Positions 8,178 to 17,748 are shown, numbered from the stretch's first letter. The stretch is DNA of 64,000 nucleotides from DAOQVR01 sp035341665 (GCA_035341665.1 DAOQVR010000004.1:252143-316142), one strand, 5' to 3'. Notes: generated from the letters alone by a model not told the origin. Program-made: numbers and translations.

Positions 8178-9767
8178 CTAGCCGGCACCTTGATCTGGCT
8201 CTTTCATCGCCTCCTCGCGCAGCATCCACCGCCTCACCCGCTGGGTGGCGCTGAACGGCAACGATGAGACGAATCGCACCTCGTCGGGTATCTTGTACGC
8301 GGCGAGTGTTCCGCGGCAGTACTCCACCACTTCGGTCGCGGTCATCTCCATGTTCGGACGGAGTTGCACGTAGGCACGGATCCGCTCGCCGGTGATCGGG
8401 CTCGGCACCCCGATGACGCCCACCGCGGCGATCATGGGGTTCGTCTTCAGGTGGTTCTCAATCTCCTCGGGGTAGACGTTCATCAGCGAGCGGCGAATCG
8501 TGTCCTTCTTCCGTCCCACAAAGCGGATGTAGCCCTCTTTGGTGACAAAGCGCGCCATGTCGCCCGTGTGGAAGAAGCCGTCCCGGTCGAACACCACGGC
8601 GTTGAGATCCGGGCGGTTCCAGTAGCCGGTAAAGACCGCGCGGCCGCGCACCATGATCTCCCCCACATCACCGAAGGGTACGTCGCGGCCCTGCTCGTCC
8701 ACGACCTTGACCTCCAGGTCTCCGATAGCGCGCCCATCGGTCGTGGCGCTCAGCTCCGGTGGGTCGTCCAGCCGGGTGCTGGTGATCCCGCGCATCTCGG
8801 ACATCCCGTAGCCGACAGTCGTCCTGCACCTGAAGCGCTGCCAAATCGCGTTCACAAGCTCCATGGTGATCGGCTCACCGCCAAGCCCCACGCGGCGCAT
8901 GGACGACACGTCGTACTGATCGAACGTCGGCAGGCTCATGGCCCAGCGAACCATCGTCGGATAGGTGTCCGTGTCCGTGACTTTCTCGTCCTGGATGGCC
9001 TGGAGAATGGACCGCGGATCGAATTGCATGAGCCCGACCAGCCTCATGCCATACAGTAGCGGCAGGGCTACCGCGCGGAAGCCAAATGTCAGGAAGAGAG
9101 GAGGGATCTGGAGCATGACATGCTCGGCGGCGTAGTGGTTGATGTCCTGCGCGTCCACGTACAGAAAGTTGTACGACGTGACTGGCACCGCCTTGGACGT
9201 ACCGGTGGTGCCGCCCGAGAAGAGCAGGGCAAAGGGATCATCGTACGTCACGCCCGCGCGCACAAAGGTCTCCTGCGGGGCCGGTGTCTCAGCCTCCAGT
9301 ATCTCCTGCAGCGATGAATACCCCTCCTGCTTGGGTCCCATGACGATCACCTGGCCAAGTTTCGGCAGGCGAGTGCGCAGGCCTTCGATCATGGCCACCA
9401 GGTCGCGATTGGCAAAGGGTGACGCCAGGACCAGGGCCTTGGCGTCTGTATCCCGCAGCTGGAACTCGACCTCTGCCGGCGGCAACAGCGGATTCACCAG
9501 GACGCCGATCGCCCCCATCTTGGCCAGGCCCAGCATCACATAGGGAAGCTCAACCACGGAGGGCAGCATGACACCCACACAGTCGCCTTTGCCAAGGCCC
9601 ATCCGCTCAAACTGCATGACCAGGCGGTTCGCCCTATCGTTCCACTCCCCAAACGTGGCACGCTTGCCTCCAAAGACGAGTGCGTCCTTGTCCGGGAATC
9701 GCCGTGCCTGGTGCTCCAACGCCGCGCCGACCGTCTGTTCTGCGGTGACTCGCACTTCTTGTGACAT
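8178..9767 (-). CDS. Acyl-CoA synthetase-like (ANL superfamily) protein, A10 lysine replaced
   Basis: A 529-aa AMP-dependent synthetase/ligase. The P-loop A3 motif is intact (SGGTTGTSKA, 184-193), as are the A5 YGMSE and A7/A8 regions (FHTGDMARF, GRKKDTIRR). These normally adenylate a carboxylic acid and pass it to CoA or a carrier protein. The A10 motif near the C-terminus reads SATQRVRRW where the family has PxxGK, so the catalytic lysine is Arg510. In characterised ANL enzymes that lysine is needed for adenylation but not for thioester formation. A paralogue immediately upstream has the same change. A strong AAGGAG site precedes the ATG. Probably loads an acid onto the neighbouring ACP, or is a modified partner; substrate unknown. 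Confidence 0.88.
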   Translation of the reverse strand: MSQEVRVTAEQTVGAALEHQARRFPDKDALVFGGKRATFGEWNDRANRLVMQFERMGLGKGDCVGVMLPSVVELPYVMLGLAKMGAIGVLVNPLLPPAEVEFQLRDTDAKALVLASPFANRDLVAMIEGLRTRLPKLGQVIVMGPKQEGYSSLQEILEAETPAPQETFVRAGVTYDDPFALLFSGGTTGTSKAVPVTSYNFLYVDAQDINHYAAEHVMLQIPPLFLTFGFRAVALPLLYGMRLVGLMQFDPRSILQAIQDEKVTDTDTYPTMVRWAMSLPTFDQYDVSSMRRVGLGGEPITMELVNAIWQRFRCRTTVGYGMSEMRGITSTRLDDPPELSATTDGRAIGDLEVKVVDEQGRDVPFGDVGEIMVRGRAVFTGYWNRPDLNAVVFDRDGFFHTGDMARFVTKEGYIRFVGRKKDTIRRSLMNVYPEEIENHLKTNPMIAAVGVIGVPSPITGERIRAYVQLRPNMEMTATEVVEYCRGTLAAYKIPDEVRFVSSLPFSATQRVRRWMLREEAMKEPDQGAG

Positions 9768-9805
9768 GTGTTCTCCTTGTCAGTACAGGAATGATGGTGG
9801 GCGCT

Positions 9806-11413
9806 CTACGACTGAGCCTGCTCCGTCTCTTGCTTCGCCCGTTCACGCAGCTTGAAACGCTGTACCCGTCGGACCGGGCTCAGCGGCAGGGCTTCCACGA
9901 AGCGCACTTCATCGGGGATTTTGAAGGGAGCGAGGTGTTTGCGGCAATGGTCCACCACCTCGGCGGGCGTCATGGTCTGGCCGGGGTGCAGCTGCACATA
10001 GGCCCGAATTCGCTCGCCGGCAAACGCGCCCGGCACGCCGATCACGCCGGCATTGGCTATGCGGGGGTCGGTCTTGAGCGTGTTCTCGATCTCCTCCGGG
10101 TAGACGGTCTGCATACCGTGACGGATTGTGTCCTTGGCCCGTCCTACAATGCGGATGTAGCCCTGCTCATTGACGACACGGCCCAGGTCGCCGGTGTAGA
10201 ACCAGCCCTCGGCGTCCCTCACCTGAGCAGTCTCTTCCGGGCGATTCCAGTACCGCTCGATGACCGGCCTGCCGCGCACCGCAATCTCGCCTACTTCGCC
10301 GTGAGGGACCTCCTTCCGCCGCGAGTCCACAATCCTGAGCTCGATCTCGGGGAATGGCTTGCCATCGGAGCTCTCGAGCAGCTCGGGCGGATCGGGCGGG
10401 TCGAAGATAGTGGCGGCAATGGACCGCGACTCGGTCATGCCGTACCCGGTCACGCTGAAGGCGCCAAATCGCTTCTGCACTGTCCGCACCAGCTCGGCAC
10501 TCACCGGCTCGCCCCCGATCGCGATGGCACGCATGGAGGAGAGGTCATATTGGTCAAAGGTGGGTAGGCTCATCATCACGCGCAGCATGGTCGGGTAGCT
10601 GAACATGTAGGTGATCTTCTCGTCCTGGATGAGCTGCAAAATCTGGCGTGGATCGAACTGGGGCATCCCCACCAGCTTCATCCCATAGCCCAGGGCGGTG
10701 CCGAGCATGATAAAGCCGGCCGTCATGAACATGGGTGAAACCATGAGCAGGGCGTCGTTCTCGTTCAACCACCTGCCTTCCATGGCGTCCCACCGTCCGG
10801 CATCCGGGTAGAGATACTGGAAAGAGTTCGAAACCACTCCCTTGGGCATGCCGGTCGTCCCACCAGAGAAGAAGATGAACACCGCGTCGTCTTTCGTGAG
10901 CCCTTCGCGCACGAAGGTGGGACGCGGATCGGGCGTTGGCCCTGCCAGCAACTGGAAGATGGAAAGTGCTCCCTCCAAAGGCGGGCCGAGGACGATCACG
11001 TGTTGCAGCTCAGGTAGGTTCGGGCGCATGGCGGCGACGGCCGCCAAGTTGTCGCGCCCCATGAACTGCGGCAGCATGAAGAGAATCTTGGCCCCAGCGT
11101 CCTTGAGGATATACTCCACCTCGGTCGGCTGGAGCATGATGTTCATCGGGACGCTGATCGCCCCCAGCTTGGCCGCGGCCCACGCTGCGATCGGGAACTC
11201 GGCACAGGAGGGCAGCATGATCGCGATGCGGTCCCCCTTCTCCAGGCCCAGCTTCTCGAGCTGGACGAGTAGGATGTTCACCTTGTCGTCCCACTGCCGG
11301 AAGCTGAGCCGCGAGCCCCCAAAGACCAGCGCCTCCTTGTCGCCAAAGCGGCGGGCGGCAATCTCCAGGAGCTCCCCCACTGGGATCTCACACTCGTAGC
11401 CGTGCTTTCCCAT
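9806..11413 (-). CDS. Acyl-CoA synthetase-like (ANL superfamily) protein, A10 lysine replaced
   Basis: About 535 aa from the ATG at 11413, selected because AAAGGAG lies 7 bases upstream; the longer open frame adds 21 residues of unlikely composition. Motifs: A3 FSGGTTGMPKGV, A5 TGYGMTES, A7 WFYTGDLGRV, A8 RAKDTIRHG. The A10 region reads LSPVRRVQRFKLR, so the usual GK is RR and the catalytic lysine is Arg516. It shares overall layout with the next gene, from which it is separated by 38 bases, and the two look like an old tandem duplication. FadD-like enzymes of this length activate fatty or aromatic acids. Two parallel copies could handle two different acids of one product. Function within the cluster is inference. 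Confidence 0.88.
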   Translation of the reverse strand: MGKHGYECEIPVGELLEIAARRFGDKEALVFGGSRLSFRQWDDKVNILLVQLEKLGLEKGDRIAIMLPSCAEFPIAAWAAAKLGAISVPMNIMLQPTEVEYILKDAGAKILFMLPQFMGRDNLAAVAAMRPNLPELQHVIVLGPPLEGALSIFQLLAGPTPDPRPTFVREGLTKDDAVFIFFSGGTTGMPKGVVSNSFQYLYPDAGRWDAMEGRWLNENDALLMVSPMFMTAGFIMLGTALGYGMKLVGMPQFDPRQILQLIQDEKITYMFSYPTMLRVMMSLPTFDQYDLSSMRAIAIGGEPVSAELVRTVQKRFGAFSVTGYGMTESRSIAATIFDPPDPPELLESSDGKPFPEIELRIVDSRRKEVPHGEVGEIAVRGRPVIERYWNRPEETAQVRDAEGWFYTGDLGRVVNEQGYIRIVGRAKDTIRHGMQTVYPEEIENTLKTDPRIANAGVIGVPGAFAGERIRAYVQLHPGQTMTPAEVVDHCRKHLAPFKIPDEVRFVEALPLSPVRRVQRFKLRERAKQETEQAQS

Positions 11414-11482
11414 CGTCCATCTCCTTTCTCGATATGGGCATCCAGGCCCTGGGACGCCGTACCGTCCCCGGCCCACTGAGCT

Positions 11483-12484
11483 CTAGATGTAGCGCTTCGC
11501 TCTAAGCCACTCCTCTGTCAAGCGCATCCCTTCGTCCAGGGAAATGCGCGGCGCGTAGGATAGCTCGCGACAGGCCTTGTCGAGCCTGAATACCGCCTTC
11601 TGCGTCATCAGCGTCACGGCCGCGCGCGTTAGGAAAGGCGGTCGCCCGGTGCGTTCTGCCTTAGCCTCCGCCTCCGCCGCTTTCAGCATAGCAGTCTCCT
11701 TGGGGATGGAAGGCAGGGCGCCTTTGCCCATCATCCGGGCATAGCGCCCAAAGAACTCTCGCCAGGTCGTTCCCACCCCGTCGCTGATGATGTAGGCCTG
11801 GCAGCCGCTCTGATCCTTCTGCGCTGCCAGGACGTAGGCATCCACGAGGTTGTCCACGTACAAGTGGTTGGTCAGGCCTTCGCCGCCGTCGATCAGCTCC
11901 ATCCAGCCCAGCTTGATGGCCACCACCGGCCCCAGTGTCCCGGTGGTGGATCGCGGCCCATAGATGTCAGCAGGCCGCAGGATCGTGGCGTTCAATCCCC
12001 GCTCGTGGGCATACCTCTGGACCAGCACCTCGGCCGCGATCTTGGAGTCTGCATAGGGGTTGCCTGACGCGTGATTGAGGGGAGATGCCTCGTCGGTACC
12101 ATCGTCTGGCTCCAGTCCATAGACGGCGACCGAACTGGTGTGAATCACCCGCGCGACACGCGCGCCGGCCGCTGCTATCAGCACGTTCTCCGTGCCGAGG
12201 GCGTTGGTGCGATACAGATCCTCCGACTTGCCCCACTCCCTGACGAGAGCAGCGCAGTGGAATACCATGTCTGCACCGTCGAAGGCGGCGCGCAAGGATC
12301 CGGGTTCGGTGATGCTGCCGGGGCACAAGTGAATGCCGAGGTCCCGAAGGTGCTCGATCCGGCTGGTGGGTCGCACAAGAGCGCGGACGCAGGCTCTCTC
12401 CCGCGTGGCGAGACGAGCCGCAAGGTGCCCCCCGACAAAGCCGGAGGCCCCAGTCACGACGACTGTTCTGCCGGCAAGGTCCAC
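11483..12484 (-). CDS. NAD(P)-dependent epimerase/reductase (extended SDR, 3-beta-HSD-like)
   Basis: About 333 aa. The start is placed at GTG 12484 because AAGGAGGAGGAGG lies directly before it; a start 7 codons upstream would translate the ribosome site itself. Motifs: nucleotide-binding GASGFVGGH (12-20), the HCAALVR strand, the SSVAVYG active-site serine region and YADSK with Tyr144 and Lys148. The PADIYGPRS and NLVDAYVLA blocks are typical of extended SDRs of the 3-beta-hydroxysteroid dehydrogenase/isomerase and dihydroflavonol-reductase group. It would oxidise or reduce a hydroxyl/keto group, or epimerise a sugar, using NAD(P). It sits between a secreted PKD protein and the acyl-CoA-synthetase pair, so a tailoring step in the cluster is likely. 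Confidence 0.88.
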   Translation of the reverse strand: MDLAGRTVVVTGASGFVGGHLAARLATRERACVRALVRPTSRIEHLRDLGIHLCPGSITEPGSLRAAFDGADMVFHCAALVREWGKSEDLYRTNALGTENVLIAAAGARVARVIHTSSVAVYGLEPDDGTDEASPLNHASGNPYADSKIAAEVLVQRYAHERGLNATILRPADIYGPRSTTGTLGPVVAIKLGWMELIDGGEGLTNHLYVDNLVDAYVLAAQKDQSGCQAYIISDGVGTTWREFFGRYARMMGKGALPSIPKETAMLKAAEAEAKAERTGRPPFLTRAAVTLMTQKAVFRLDKACRELSYAPRISLDEGMRLTEEWLRAKRYI

Positions 12485-12533
12485 CCCCTCCTCCTCCTTG
12501 GGCACGCCTCGTGCCCCTCGCCTGTGCGCCGGT

Positions 12534-15179
12534 CTACTGCAGCGGTCCCGTATACCCTCGCAGGACAGTCGGCAGATAGATCAGGTGCGCGCTCAACACT
12601 TCCACATAGTCCAATCTGATCTCGGTATCCGTTCCACCCGGCCCGCTTGCGGTTAGCACCACGGTGTAGGTCCCGGCTACGGAGTAGGTGTGCACAGGAT
12701 CGTTGCAGTCGCTGCTGCTTCCCCCATCGCCAAAGGTCCAGGCACAGGTGTCAAAGTAGCCGGTCGAGCTGTTGGTGAAGGTCACCTCCAACGGTTTGAC
12801 GCCACGCAAGGGGTCTCCGGAGAAGCCGGCGTGGACAGCATCGTAGGCGCTGATGTAGTTCGTCCGCGTCAGCGTATCCGTTCCACCTGGGCCGCTCACC
12901 GTCAGCGAGACGGTATAGTCCCCCGGCGTCAAGTACGTATGGCTCGGGTCTCCGCAGCTGCCGCTCGTCCCGCCGTCCCCAAAGTCCCAGGCACACGTGT
13001 CAAAGTCACCGGTGGAGCTGTTGACGAATTCCACCAGCAGCGGCGCGCCTCCTTGCGTGGGATAGCCGGTGAAGGCAGCCTGGAGGCCCTCACCCACCGT
13101 GATGTACTCGGGCCGGGTGTGGGTGCTGGTGCCGCCGGGGCCGCTCACCGTCAAGGACACGGTGTACACCCCGGACGCCTCGTAGGTGTGCGGCTGGTCG
13201 CTGCAGCTATCGCTCGTGCCGCTATCGCCAAAGCTCCACGTGCACTCTGTGTAGTCGCCAGACGAGAGGTTGGTGAAGGTGACCAAGAGAGGCGGCGCAC
13301 CGCCTGTGGGCTCGCCCGAGAAGTTCGCGGCTGCCGGCTCATAGGCCGAGATGTAGTCGGTGCGGGTGAGCGTGTCCGTCCCCCCGGGTCCACTGACCGT
13401 GAGTGTCACCGTGTAGACGCCGGCGGCTGTGTAAGTGTGCGTTGGGTTCTGGCAGCTACTGCTCGTCCCCCCGTCACCGAAGGTCCACTCGCACGATGTA
13501 TAGTCCCCGTCAGACTGATTGGTGAAGGAGACGAGGAGGGGCACCAGGCCGTTCGTGGGATAACCTGCGAAGCCCGCAACCACGGGCTCATAGACGGCTA
13601 TGTAGCTCGTCCGGGTGAGCGTGTCTGTCCCTCCGGGGCCGCTGACCGTCAGCGCCACCGTGTAGAGGCCGGCTGCGGCATAGGTGTGCGTTGGATCTTC
13701 GCAGAGGCTGCTCGCAGCCCCGTCACCGAAGGTCCACTCGCAGGTGTCGTACTCGCCACTGGACTGGTTGGTGAAAGAGACCAGGAGGGGTACAAGGCCG
13801 CTCGTAGGGGCGCCCACAAAGCCGGCTTGGGCTGGCTCCACGTAGGCCTGGGCAGACGCCGCCACCTGAAGGGGGTTGGCATGGTACTGCGCGTATGTCT
13901 CGCCCACATTTCCCTGGTTTGCCGGCAGGACATAGTTGGCAAAGGTGAGAGTCACCATGCTGTTGGGGTTGTCCAAGCGATAACCCGTGTCGCCAAAGGA
14001 TTTTTTGTCGCCCGTGTCTCCCGGATCCGTGACCGAGTTGTCCTTGTAGTAGTTGCTGGCGGCCCCCCCCCCGGCGTCTATTTCCGCCACCCGCACCAGG
14101 CTGCCCCGAGCGCCACTGATCTGGGTCCAAGGTACCACCGGCGAGGTCGGCACAGAGTCGGGACTCCCGTCAACCGGCACCCCGCCCGGCGTGTTGCCGT
14201 CGTAGAAGGTCATGGGCTGCATGCCGCTTTCGAAGGGATTTCGCCAGTCGTCGGAGAAACGAACCAGGCTGTAGTCGATATCTTCGCAGGGCGGTATTGT
14301 GTCTCCTGCATCGAACTGGGCCCTGGCCTCCATGAGGGACGCATAGTTCCATGCCTGCGAGTCAAGCGTCCCCCCACCCAGCCTCACCGGCCCCTGGATG
14401 TCCGGGGTCACGGGCTGGTTGGTTATGTCGTCTTCCGTGATGCTGAAAGGCTGCCAGTATCCAAAGAACTTGCACTGCCCTGCCACTCGGATCTTGGCCC
14501 GGTCGAGCACGTCGACGCCGGTCCCGTTGAGCTCCAGCGAGTCCATCCCCAGGTGGCTGGCGGGGTTGTAGCCGGCGATGTAGGTCTCGCCGACGGCGCG
14601 GTTGTTGGCCCCATCCCACGTGACGTAGGGAGCAAAGGTCGACGCCAGCGTCGCAGAACGGTAGACATACGCCCAGCCCTTTTCTGCCGTATCAAGTGGG
14701 TTGGTGATCTCTACCTCATAGCGGGGATAACCCTGCGAGTCGACATCGTCAAGCCACTCATAGGGGGTAGCCGTATCCCCCAGGTCGGCGGCCATAAAGA
14801 CCACCTGGTCATTGGAGTCGAGAACGCCATCTTCGACGACCACGAAGGCACCAGTGGAGTCGACCTCGTCGATCTGGAAAGGCACCTCCACCCAGGCGCC
14901 ATCCCGGTATGCATAGACGAAGAGGTCGCCGAGCGTCACACCGCCGAAGAGGGGAAGCTGGCTGCCCGGGACGATGGTGGGATCAAGCGCCCGGGTCCAG
15001 GCTGCTACGCCAGACCCCCGCTCTGCCCCCTGGATAGGCTGCCCAGCGGAGGCGACAGCGGCCGGAAGGGGCAACCTTGCCCGGCTTCCACTCGCCGGTG
15101 CCGCCGGCAGGAGCAGGATACTCAGCAGGATGGCTGCGGTGACCCTAACTGTTCTCTTCAGATCAAGGCTACAACTCAT
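12534..15179 (-). CDS. Secreted protein with five PKD domains and YLP-type C-terminal tail
   Basis: An 881-aa exported protein. Residues 1-33 form a signal peptide (basic start, hydrophobic core, then PASGSRA). Residues about 60-440 form a domain I do not recognise, with many acidic and aromatic residues (VPFQIDEVDSTG, DSNDQVVFMAADLG). From about 455 to 865 there are five PKD domains of about 82 residues, each with a version of CEWTFGDG and HTY followed by YTVxLTVSGPGG; each carries a cysteine pair around the FGDG strand. The chain ends LIYLPTVLRGYTGPLQ, a tail type also seen in the C25 protease of this window. PKD arrays are extracellular spacers or adhesion modules. Odd for its position inside an otherwise metabolic gene run. 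Confidence 0.85.
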   Translation of the reverse strand: MSCSLDLKRTVRVTAAILLSILLLPAAPASGSRARLPLPAAVASAGQPIQGAERGSGVAAWTRALDPTIVPGSQLPLFGGVTLGDLFVYAYRDGAWVEVPFQIDEVDSTGAFVVVEDGVLDSNDQVVFMAADLGDTATPYEWLDDVDSQGYPRYEVEITNPLDTAEKGWAYVYRSATLASTFAPYVTWDGANNRAVGETYIAGYNPASHLGMDSLELNGTGVDVLDRAKIRVAGQCKFFGYWQPFSITEDDITNQPVTPDIQGPVRLGGGTLDSQAWNYASLMEARAQFDAGDTIPPCEDIDYSLVRFSDDWRNPFESGMQPMTFYDGNTPGGVPVDGSPDSVPTSPVVPWTQISGARGSLVRVAEIDAGGGAASNYYKDNSVTDPGDTGDKKSFGDTGYRLDNPNSMVTLTFANYVLPANQGNVGETYAQYHANPLQVAASAQAYVEPAQAGFVGAPTSGLVPLLVSFTNQSSGEYDTCEWTFGDGAASSLCEDPTHTYAAAGLYTVALTVSGPGGTDTLTRTSYIAVYEPVVAGFAGYPTNGLVPLLVSFTNQSDGDYTSCEWTFGDGGTSSSCQNPTHTYTAAGVYTVTLTVSGPGGTDTLTRTDYISAYEPAAANFSGEPTGGAPPLLVTFTNLSSGDYTECTWSFGDSGTSDSCSDQPHTYEASGVYTVSLTVSGPGGTSTHTRPEYITVGEGLQAAFTGYPTQGGAPLLVEFVNSSTGDFDTCAWDFGDGGTSGSCGDPSHTYLTPGDYTVSLTVSGPGGTDTLTRTNYISAYDAVHAGFSGDPLRGVKPLEVTFTNSSTGYFDTCAWTFGDGGSSSDCNDPVHTYSVAGTYTVVLTASGPGGTDTEIRLDYVEVLSAHLIYLPTVLRGYTGPLQ

Positions 15180-15240
15180 GATGCCTCCTCTGGGCAGCGT
15201 CCACGAGTGATCGGTCGTGCTCTGACCAGGCCGCCGACAA

Positions 15241-15276
15241 TCCGGTTTCCCGGTCCCTCTCCCGGCGAGAAACCGG
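15241..15276. terminator. Hairpin between hydrolase and PKD-protein genes
   Basis: CCGGTTTC (15242-15249) pairs with GAAACCGG (15269-15276), with an inner CCGG pair in the loop. It lies 33 bases past the stop of the alpha/beta hydrolase in the direction of transcription. There is no clear T-run, so it may be a pause or processing site, not a full terminator. Confidence 0.3.
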
Positions 15277-15309
15277 CGCTCGGCGATGCTCGCATTGGCT
15301 ATCGTGCTC

Positions 15310-16131
15310 CTAGTCCTGGCGCAGGAAATCTAGCACCTCACGGTTAAAGCGGCGGCTCATCTCGATGGAAAAGGCGTGAGATCCGCCCTCCACGAGCACC
15401 AGCTTGGCATGGGGTATCCTGGCTGCCAACGTGTGCGAAGCAGAAGGATCCACGACCCGATCCCGCGTCCCGGTAATGACCAGCGTCTTGGCCCCGATAG
15501 ACTCCAGGCGCTCCAGCGTGTTGGCGCCCGCCGGCGCCCGAAGCTGCGCGGCCAGGCCGTCAAGTCTCAGCCGCCTGGAATAGGTACCCGCGAGAAGCCG
15601 AGTCAGGGTGCGAAAGCCCCACCTGTTAAAGGCCAGCGAGACCAGGGCCGGCATCACCTTCTCCAGGCTGCCTGGGCTCATTCCCTGCGCCGTACTCGAC
15701 GCGTCCAGGCCGAGCGCTGCCAGCGCGCCCTCTGTGACCAGTCTGGACTCGCCGCTGGCTGCCAGAGTAGAGGCAAGAACAAGCTTGCGCACCCGGCTTG
15801 GGTGGCGGATCGCGAGCTCCTGGGCCACCAGCCCTCCCAGCGAATAGCCGAGGATGTGCGCGCTCTCGATGCCAAGGTGGTCCAGGAGGGCAATCGCATC
15901 GGCAGCCATGTCCTCGATCGTGAATTCATGGGCCTCCGCCCTGGTCGAGTCCACACCCCGGTTGTCGAACGTGATGACCTGGTAGTGCCGGCCGAGGGCA
16001 GGGACCTGGAGCAGCCAGGCTTCCTTGCTGCCCCCAAGGCCCATGATCAGGACGAGGGGCTGCCCGTGCCCATGGATCGCATAGCATGGGACGCCGCCAA
16101 CCTGACTGCTCTGTGGCGAGACATTGCGCAT
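15310..16131 (-). CDS. Alpha/beta hydrolase
   Basis: About 273 aa when started at ATG 16131, which has AGGGA upstream and gives the normal family N-terminus (short strand, then GQPLVLIMGLGGSKEAW). Earlier in-frame starts at 16161 and 16179 would add 10-16 residues and cannot be excluded. The triad is visible: nucleophile Ser97 in GYSLGG, Asp in GTRDRVVDPS and His in VEGGSHAFS. The oxyanion stretch is MGLGG. Such enzymes hydrolyse esters, thioesters or lactones, or act as acyltransferases. It lies between the PaaK-like genes and the PKD-protein gene; release of a product from a carrier is one possibility. No signal peptide, so cytoplasmic. Confidence 0.85.
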   Translation of the reverse strand: MRNVSPQSSQVGGVPCYAIHGHGQPLVLIMGLGGSKEAWLLQVPALGRHYQVITFDNRGVDSTRAEAHEFTIEDMAADAIALLDHLGIESAHILGYSLGGLVAQELAIRHPSRVRKLVLASTLAASGESRLVTEGALAALGLDASSTAQGMSPGSLEKVMPALVSLAFNRWGFRTLTRLLAGTYSRRLRLDGLAAQLRAPAGANTLERLESIGAKTLVITGTRDRVVDPSASHTLAARIPHAKLVLVEGGSHAFSIEMSRRFNREVLDFLRQD

Positions 16132-16233
16132 GGCTTTTCCCTGGACGGAAAGCTCGTACATCGGGTTTCTCGTTAACATACGCGGAATCCGCCACAAAGT
16201 CAAATGGCAGCCTCAGGGCACGCGCGCGCAAGG

Positions 16234-17748
16234 CTAGCCGGCGGGCGCGTTGCCGGGCACCTCGTAAACGAGAGGCCGAAACTTGCCCGAGGTCGAGATC
16301 CGATCCTCCAGGTCCGGCACGATCGCGACGTCCACCTCACAGATGAGCCCGTTGTCTATACCAGCGCGCAGCGCCTGGAGCTCGTCGACGGCGGCCTTGA
16401 CGGCAGCCACCATCTCGGATTCGTCCACCGTGGAGGCAGGCCGCACCAGGATCCGCAGGAAGGGCTTGTAGCCCCGCCGGCCGACGCGCAGCTGCCAGCG
16501 CGCCACAGCCGCCGGCCGGCTGATGCCGTCCAGCGCTGCCTTGAACTCGAAAGTCGAAACTCGGACTACGCCTAGGTTGACCATGTCGTCGGAGCGCTGC
16601 AGGAAATGAACCCTGGGCAGAGTGCGCCCGCACGGGCAGGGCTCTGTACTGACGACCTGGATCAGGTCCGAGGTGCGCCAGCGGACCAGCGGAAAGGCAT
16701 CGCCCCAGTGGGTGAGCACCAGCTCGCCCTCATCGCCCGAAGTGGCCTCCCAGAGAGGGTGCGCAGGAGGGACAAAGCCCTCTTCCGCACACTCACGGTC
16801 CAGGTCGGCCTGGTAGATGATCTCGGGCAGAGAAACGTCCAGCCAGACGTGCAGGCCATTCTGCGCGCTGCACTCGAGCAAGGCCACCTGGTACTCAGAG
16901 AATGTGTAGTAGTTGTAGGAGAGCTTCATGCCCCAGGCGTGGTAGAGCGGCTTTCGGTAAGGCGCCAGCGGCTCGCCGGCAAAAACGCCGCTGTGCACGC
17001 GGATCACGTGGCGCGGCTGGATCCTGCGCCCGCGGGTGATTCGGTACGCAAGCCAGGTCAGCGGGTTGGGCTTGGCCCGGTACTGGGCCTCCAGGGCACG
17101 CGGCGTCTCCTCGATGATGCCCTCGGCCAGGCGCATCAGCAAGCTGGGAAAAGCGACCACGACGTTCATCTTGCGCTTGAGCGCCATCGTTGCGCTGTCT
17201 TTTGCGTCGTCGAAAGAGAAGGCTACACCCTCCCCCGATTCCACGTCTTGCGGGCCCTCGCCGCGCAGTTCGTTGATCAACCCCGGCCAGAGGGCCGTGT
17301 CGCTTATGAAGGGGGCTGGTGCCAGGATGATGAGTGCCACGTCGTCGCGGCTGCCGCGGCGACCGCCAAAGTACGAGGTGCGGAAGCCTACCCGACGCGC
17401 CGTTTCCATGTCCTCGCCGCCGATTGGCACCCATTTGGGTACACCCGTGCTCCCCGACGTGCTCACCCAGAGCCGTGGCCGGGTCTCGCTGCAGTTGAAC
17501 TGATCGGGGTGACTAGAGGCCTGCGCGTGGCGCAGGTCAGACGAGTCGGTGTAGGGGACTCGCTGCAGGTCCGCATAGCAGCGAATCGCGGCGGGATCGA
17601 CGCCTGCCGCCTCCCACCGCGGGCCGTAGAGGGGCGAGCGCGCGGCCCGCCGGAAGAGGTCGGTCGTGGCCAGCCGCGTCTCCAGGCGCGACGCCAGCTC
17701 CGGCAGGGGAGCGCACTCGGCTTCGGGGTCCCAGTAGCGCTTCTTCAT
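16234..17748 (-). CDS. Phenylacetate-CoA ligase-like adenylate-forming protein
   Basis: About 504 aa from ATG 17748, which overlaps the upstream stop (ATGA) and has AAGGGGG before it. The PaaK-like layout includes a P-loop STSGSTGVPK (96-105), WGMKLSYNYYTFSE for the substrate pocket region, the cysteine cluster TEPCPCGRT and the hinge region HFLQRSDDMVNLG, then a C-terminal subdomain ending with TSGKFRP. Members of this family activate aryl or alkyl acids as adenylates and pass them to CoA or to a carrier. The gene is translationally coupled to a shorter and degenerate paralogue, suggesting the two work as a pair. Substrate not known; an aromatic acid is only a guess from family membership. 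Confidence 0.85.
   Translation of the reverse strand: MKKRYWDPEAECAPLPELASRLETRLATTDLFRRAARSPLYGPRWEAAGVDPAAIRCYADLQRVPYTDSSDLRHAQASSHPDQFNCSETRPRLWVSTSGSTGVPKWVPIGGEDMETARRVGFRTSYFGGRRGSRDDVALIILAPAPFISDTALWPGLINELRGEGPQDVESGEGVAFSFDDAKDSATMALKRKMNVVVAFPSLLMRLAEGIIEETPRALEAQYRAKPNPLTWLAYRITRGRRIQPRHVIRVHSGVFAGEPLAPYRKPLYHAWGMKLSYNYYTFSEYQVALLECSAQNGLHVWLDVSLPEIIYQADLDRECAEEGFVPPAHPLWEATSGDEGELVLTHWGDAFPLVRWRTSDLIQVVSTEPCPCGRTLPRVHFLQRSDDMVNLGVVRVSTFEFKAALDGISRPAAVARWQLRVGRRGYKPFLRILVRPASTVDESEMVAAVKAAVDELQALRAGIDNGLICEVDVAIVPDLEDRISTSGKFRPLVYEVPGNAPAG

Noticed and set aside
12690..15347. 885-codon plus-strand open frame opposite the PKD protein
   Set aside because: Antisense shadow created by the high-GC repeat sequence; no ribosome site or recognisable domain.
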